From an uncultured Lachnospiraceae bacterium (GTDB taxonomy: Bacteria > Bacillota > Clostridia > Lachnospirales > Lachnospiraceae): DNA of 64,000 bases. The stretch is from assembly GCA_946558465.1 (NCBI GenBank), contig CAMNTM010000005.1:1-64000 (forward strand), in the 5' to 3' direction. Below are positions 61,503-64,000 of this stretch, piece after piece (positions within the stretch are counted from its first letter, which is position 1; every line of letters starts with the position of its first letter). The notes beneath the pieces are model-generated. The model did no database searches and was not told the DNA's origin. It saw only the letters and a program-made list of their open reading frames with translations. Both the position numbers and the translations under genes were made by a program.

Positions 61503-62558
61503 GTGTATCAGAGATATATTGAAGTAAAGGGAAATGCCCGCGAACGGGGAAGACAGATAGGAAAGCTTTTGAAAATGCAGATTCTGACCAATTATAAAAA
61601 TCAGACAGCCTTTTACCGCAATAGTGAGGATTATGATTATAAGGATTGGGAGGAGATGGCTGTACGCTATATTCCGATGATGAAAAAATGGGCTCCGGAG
61701 GTTTTGGAGGAGATGTATGGTATGGCTGAAGGCGCCGAGGTTGACTTTAAGATGATCCTGGCTCTGACGACTGCATATGAGAAATCCTTTGCAAGAGATC
61801 AGATAAGTGATAAATGTACTTCCTTTTTTACAACTGGAAAGGCCTCCAAAGACGGAAAAACGATTGCAGGCCAGACAAATGATGAAAGATTTACCGAATG
61901 GCTTTATCAGTTGGATGTGGTAATCCACCACAGGGAGGAAGAAAAAGAGGTTCTTACTTATACGCATCCGGGTATTCCGGCGTATATGGGGATAAATAAC
62001 CGCGGATTAGCAGTTTTATGGACTTATATTGACAATGGTATTGTAGGGGACGGAGTTCCGACAAATGTGATTATCCGCCGCTTGCTGGATTGTGAGGATA
62101 TAGAGGAAGCAGTAGATTATTTGAAAAATGTGCCGCATGATATTCCAAATCAATTTGGACTGGCAGATAAGAAGGGAAATATTATCTGTGTAGAATGCTT
62201 TCCGAACAAGGTATATGTGACACGCAGGGAGGATTATTTCGTACATACAAATCATAATGTATATACACCTGAAGAGGAAGAGTGCACATGTTCTTCAACA
62301 TCATGGGACAGATATGACGTGATGAAGCAGTTAATTGAGGATAACTATGGAAAAATTGATGCAGATATGGGAAAAGAATTTCTGAAGTGTCATGATAGAT
62401 TTCCAAATAGCATTTGTTCCCATCCGGCGCCGGAAAAGCCGTGGAATAAGACCTTAGCGGCAATGGTGTATGAGCTTAATGAAGGAAAGATGCATATTGC
62501 TTTTGGAAATCCGTGTGAAGCAGAGTATCATACCTATCAATTTAACAAATATTTATAA
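61503..62558 (+). CDS. C45 family autoproteolytic acyltransferase/hydrolase
   Basis: A 351-residue Ntn-hydrolase of the AAT/C45 type (acyl-CoA:6-aminopenicillanate acyltransferase relatives). The expected nucleophile is Cys in SDKCTSFFTTGKASKDGKTIAGQTNDERF at about residue 104, where self-cleavage would generate the active enzyme. The family cleaves or transfers acyl groups on amides and peptides. GTG start at 61503 follows AAGGAGG. Probably handles an N-acyl amino acid or similar compound carried by the YfcC protein (inference). Confidence 0.85.
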   Translation: MYQRYIEVKGNARERGRQIGKLLKMQILTNYKNQTAFYRNSEDYDYKDWEEMAVRYIPMMKKWAPEVLEEMYGMAEGAEVDFKMILALTTAYEKSFARDQISDKCTSFFTTGKASKDGKTIAGQTNDERFTEWLYQLDVVIHHREEEKEVLTYTHPGIPAYMGINNRGLAVLWTYIDNGIVGDGVPTNVIIRRLLDCEDIEEAVDYLKNVPHDIPNQFGLADKKGNIICVECFPNKVYVTRREDYFVHTNHNVYTPEEEECTCSSTSWDRYDVMKQLIEDNYGKIDADMGKEFLKCHDRFPNSICSHPAPEKPWNKTLAAMVYELNEGKMHIAFGNPCEAEYHTYQFNKYL

Positions 62559-62583
62559 AAAATAAGCAGAAAACATAAGTTTA

Positions 62584-62621
62584 CGGAAACGAAAGATACT
62601 AGGAGGGTATCTTCGTTTCCG
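62584..62621 (+). terminator. Hairpin after the C45 gene
   Basis: CGGAAACGAAAGATAC (62584-62599) pairs with GTATCTTCGTTTCCG (62607-62621), with one bulged A. There is no T-tract; it lies between convergent genes. Confidence 0.55.
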
Positions 62622-62640
62622 GTCCAGTTTGGCTGCGGCT

Positions 62641-63297
62641 TTATCTTTTTTGCTGGTTAGTAACAAACTTTAGTATCTGGATAAGTTTATTTGTAAGCAT
62701 GTCAGAATCTAAAGAAGGATTCTGACATTTTTGTGACAGAAGATATTTTAAATAGCTGACAGTAATTTCATTAATAGTTTCTAGATCGGACTTGTGAATT
62801 CCGGGATCAGATTCTGCAAGAGAAATCAATAGCTGCATGCACCGTTCGCTGATATTTCTGCCGTAATACATATGCTCTATATCAGGTGAGTAGGTTTCTT
62901 GCTCTTCTGGAAATATTTCGTAGTATTGTTTTATGGTTTCTGTGAGATTATCACTATATTTTCCAAAAAAGAAATCATAGAATATTTTTGGATTTTGGAA
63001 AATTGTCTGTGCGAAAAAGGTCCAAATAGAGAAGAAGCGTTCCCTTGAAGGAAGATTTTGTGTACTTATTTTTGAAAGATTACTGCTGTATTCGTTAAAA
63101 TATTTTAATGATGCAAGAAGAATCAGCTGGTCTACATCTTTAAAATACAGGTAGATTGTTGAATTGTGGAAGCCGGCCTTATCTGCAATTTTGCGGATAG
63201 AAATATTCTCCCGGCCCTCTGAGTCAAGTAGTTCCTGTGCTGCCTTTATAAAACGGACTGCATTTTGGCGTTTTATGATTTCTTTTTCGCTATTCAT
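62641..63297 (-). CDS. TetR family regulator (divergent from Grd gene)
   Basis: A 218-residue TetR protein with helix-turn-helix ISIRKIADKAGFHNSTIYLYFKDVDQLI (about 30-60) and a helical remainder resembling the protein at 58930 (both include YFKYYEIFPE-like segments in the middle). ATG 63297 follows AAAGGAA with 12-base spacing; a TTG four codons earlier is less likely. It faces the Grd component gene across 342 bases that hold the operators at 63506 and 63547. Confidence 0.85.
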   Translation of the reverse strand: MNSEKEIIKRQNAVRFIKAAQELLDSEGRENISIRKIADKAGFHNSTIYLYFKDVDQLILLASLKYFNEYSSNLSKISTQNLPSRERFFSIWTFFAQTIFQNPKIFYDFFFGKYSDNLTETIKQYYEIFPEEQETYSPDIEHMYYGRNISERCMQLLISLAESDPGIHKSDLETINEITVSYLKYLLSQKCQNPSLDSDMLTNKLIQILKFVTNQQKR

Positions 63298-63499
63298 ATA
63301 ATTTACCAATTCCTTTAAAAATTTATATTTTTATTCAAGAAGTAAACCAATCCCGTATAAGGCATACGTTGCGGGAGAGCATATAAGTATATTTTGCCAG
63401 ACGATTCGTGTATCTTGAAAGTTTAGCTTATTATAACATAAAATAATGAGAGTTTGAAATAAATAGTATATAGAAAATTTCTATATATAAAAAACAATA

Positions 63500-63560
63500 T
63501 TGACAATAAGCGCGCTCATTTGTATAATTGTTGTATAAAATGATGAATAAGCGCGCTTAT
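63500..63560 (+). promoter_or_regulatory. Grd promoter with two GCGCGC operators
   Basis: TTGACA (63500-63505), 17 bp, TATAAT (63523-63528), both perfect. ATAAGCGCGCTCAT (63506-63519) fills the spacer, and the perfect palindrome ATAAGCGCGCTTAT (63547-63560) lies in the early transcribed region. These are probable TetR sites. The rest of this 342-base gap is AT-rich without other features I can recognise. Confidence 0.85.
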
Positions 63561-63639
63561 AAAATAAAAATATGTAAAACATAATATGACTTATAGAGAC
63601 AGTCTATGAAAATGCAATGCAATAAGTGAGGAGGAAACC

Positions 63640-64000
63640 ATGAAGCTGGAGATAGGGAATTTCTATGTGAAGGATATTGTTTTTGGGGACAAGTTGTCTC
63701 TGGAAAATGGAGTGCTTACGATTGATAAAGAAGAAGCGCTTGATTTTGTTAAAGAGGATGAAAGGATAACAGAGGCGGAGCTTCATATTGCAAAGCCGGG
63801 GGACAAGATCCGCATGTGTCCGGTAAAGGAGGCGGTTGAGCCGAGAGTGCGTCCGGATGGAAGAAGTATTTTTCCGGGCTATACCGGTGATTTGGCAAAA
63901 GCGGGAGAAGGTGTTACTTACGCACTTAAAAACTGCAGCGTGCTTGTGGTAGGGATGCACTGGGGAGGATTTCAGGATGGAATCATTGATATGAGCGGAG
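63640..64000 (+). CDS. Glycine/sarcosine/betaine reductase component B subunit (GrdE/GrdG/GrdI type), partial
   Basis: The first 120 residues of a component B proprotein; the gene runs off the window. Family features: MKLEIGNFYVKDIVFGDKLSLENG, KPGDKIRMCPVKEAVEPRVRPDG, IFPGYTGDL and GGFQDGIIDMSG. The full protein is normally cleaved to give a pyruvoyl subunit that holds the substrate amine. Glycine, sarcosine and betaine versions cannot be told apart here; it looks closer to the GrdG/GrdI than to the GrdE group by eye. GAGGAGG precedes the ATG. It is first in its transcript, under a TetR-type promoter, rather than behind grdX/trxB. Confidence 0.87.
   Translation, partial: MKLEIGNFYVKDIVFGDKLSLENGVLTIDKEEALDFVKEDERITEAELHIAKPGDKIRMCPVKEAVEPRVRPDGRSIFPGYTGDLAKAGEGVTYALKNCSVLVVGMHWGGFQDGIIDMSG

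Noticed and set aside
1-64000. CRISPR arrays, prophage, insertion sequences, restriction or defence systems
   Set aside because: No regularly spaced repeats, transposase, integrase, phage structural or nuclease/methylase genes were seen.

Overview
The window looks like chromosome of an anaerobic, spore-forming Firmicute, most likely a gut Lachnospiraceae (Clostridia). Support: AGGAGG ribosome sites, modest GC, TTGACA/TATAAT promoters, CotF-like coat proteins, a CIRCE element, PadR-HAAS-DUF4097 and ECF S-component genes, and Stickland-type amino-acid genes (indolepyruvate:ferredoxin oxidoreductase, a glycine/sarcosine/betaine-reductase subunit). The species cannot be named from sequence alone. 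I see no prophage, IS element, CRISPR array, rRNA or known defence island. The first ~140 bases are abnormal homopolymer-rich sequence and look like a contig-end artefact.

Layout. 0.2-4.9 kb: MarR regulator plus a heterodimeric ABC exporter. 4.9-5.4 kb: two small CotF-like coat proteins (minus strand). 5.4-13.9 kb: peptide and amino-acid scavenging (class I amidotransferase-like hydrolase, two M19 dipeptidases, D-2-hydroxyacid dehydrogenase, C39-like peptidase, a decayed pepT, a TetR regulator, an APC permease). 14-16.7 kb: clpB under CIRCE. 16.9-20.3 kb: YitT protein, then an Hpt protein and a receiver/HD-GYP/GGDEF protein. 20.4-25.3 kb: iorAB, a PaaK-type CoA ligase, an ACT protein, ferritin and an unlisted-size Bfd-like [2Fe-2S] protein. 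25.5-32.5 kb: AEC transporter, membrane XRE regulator, GntR regulator, clpC, a conserved small protein and radA. 32.7-36.5 kb: coaBC, a lipoprotein, ECF S component, a PsuG-like protein and tRNA-Trp. 36.8-40.8 kb: PadR/HAAS/DUF4097 operon, a Pro-rich DUF4397 protein and a cold-shock protein. 41-44 kb: PTS enzyme I, DUF975 protein, CarD-like regulator. 44.1-54.2 kb: alpha-galactoside/alpha-glucoside locus (GH36, sugar ABC importer, two AraC and one LacI regulators, GH13). 54.2-64 kb: DegV, then TetR-controlled modules pairing YfcC-family transporters with pepT or a C45 hydrolase, and the start of a Grd component B gene.

How the parts fit. The strongest theme is the uptake and breakdown of peptides and amino acids under separate TetR operators. 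Nearly the same 21-bp palindrome lies before the APC permease (11406) and before the YfcC-pepT operon (55996), 44.6 kb apart. A ruined pepT lies next to the TetR gene at the first site, while the intact pepT lies in the operon behind the second. This suggests one split regulon. The other TetR genes each face a promoter carrying a different palindrome. A second theme is dispersed hairpins: three copies of a GGGACGGGGTA-type palindrome lie at gene ends, one with 27-bp perfect arms that contain the stop codons of two convergent genes.
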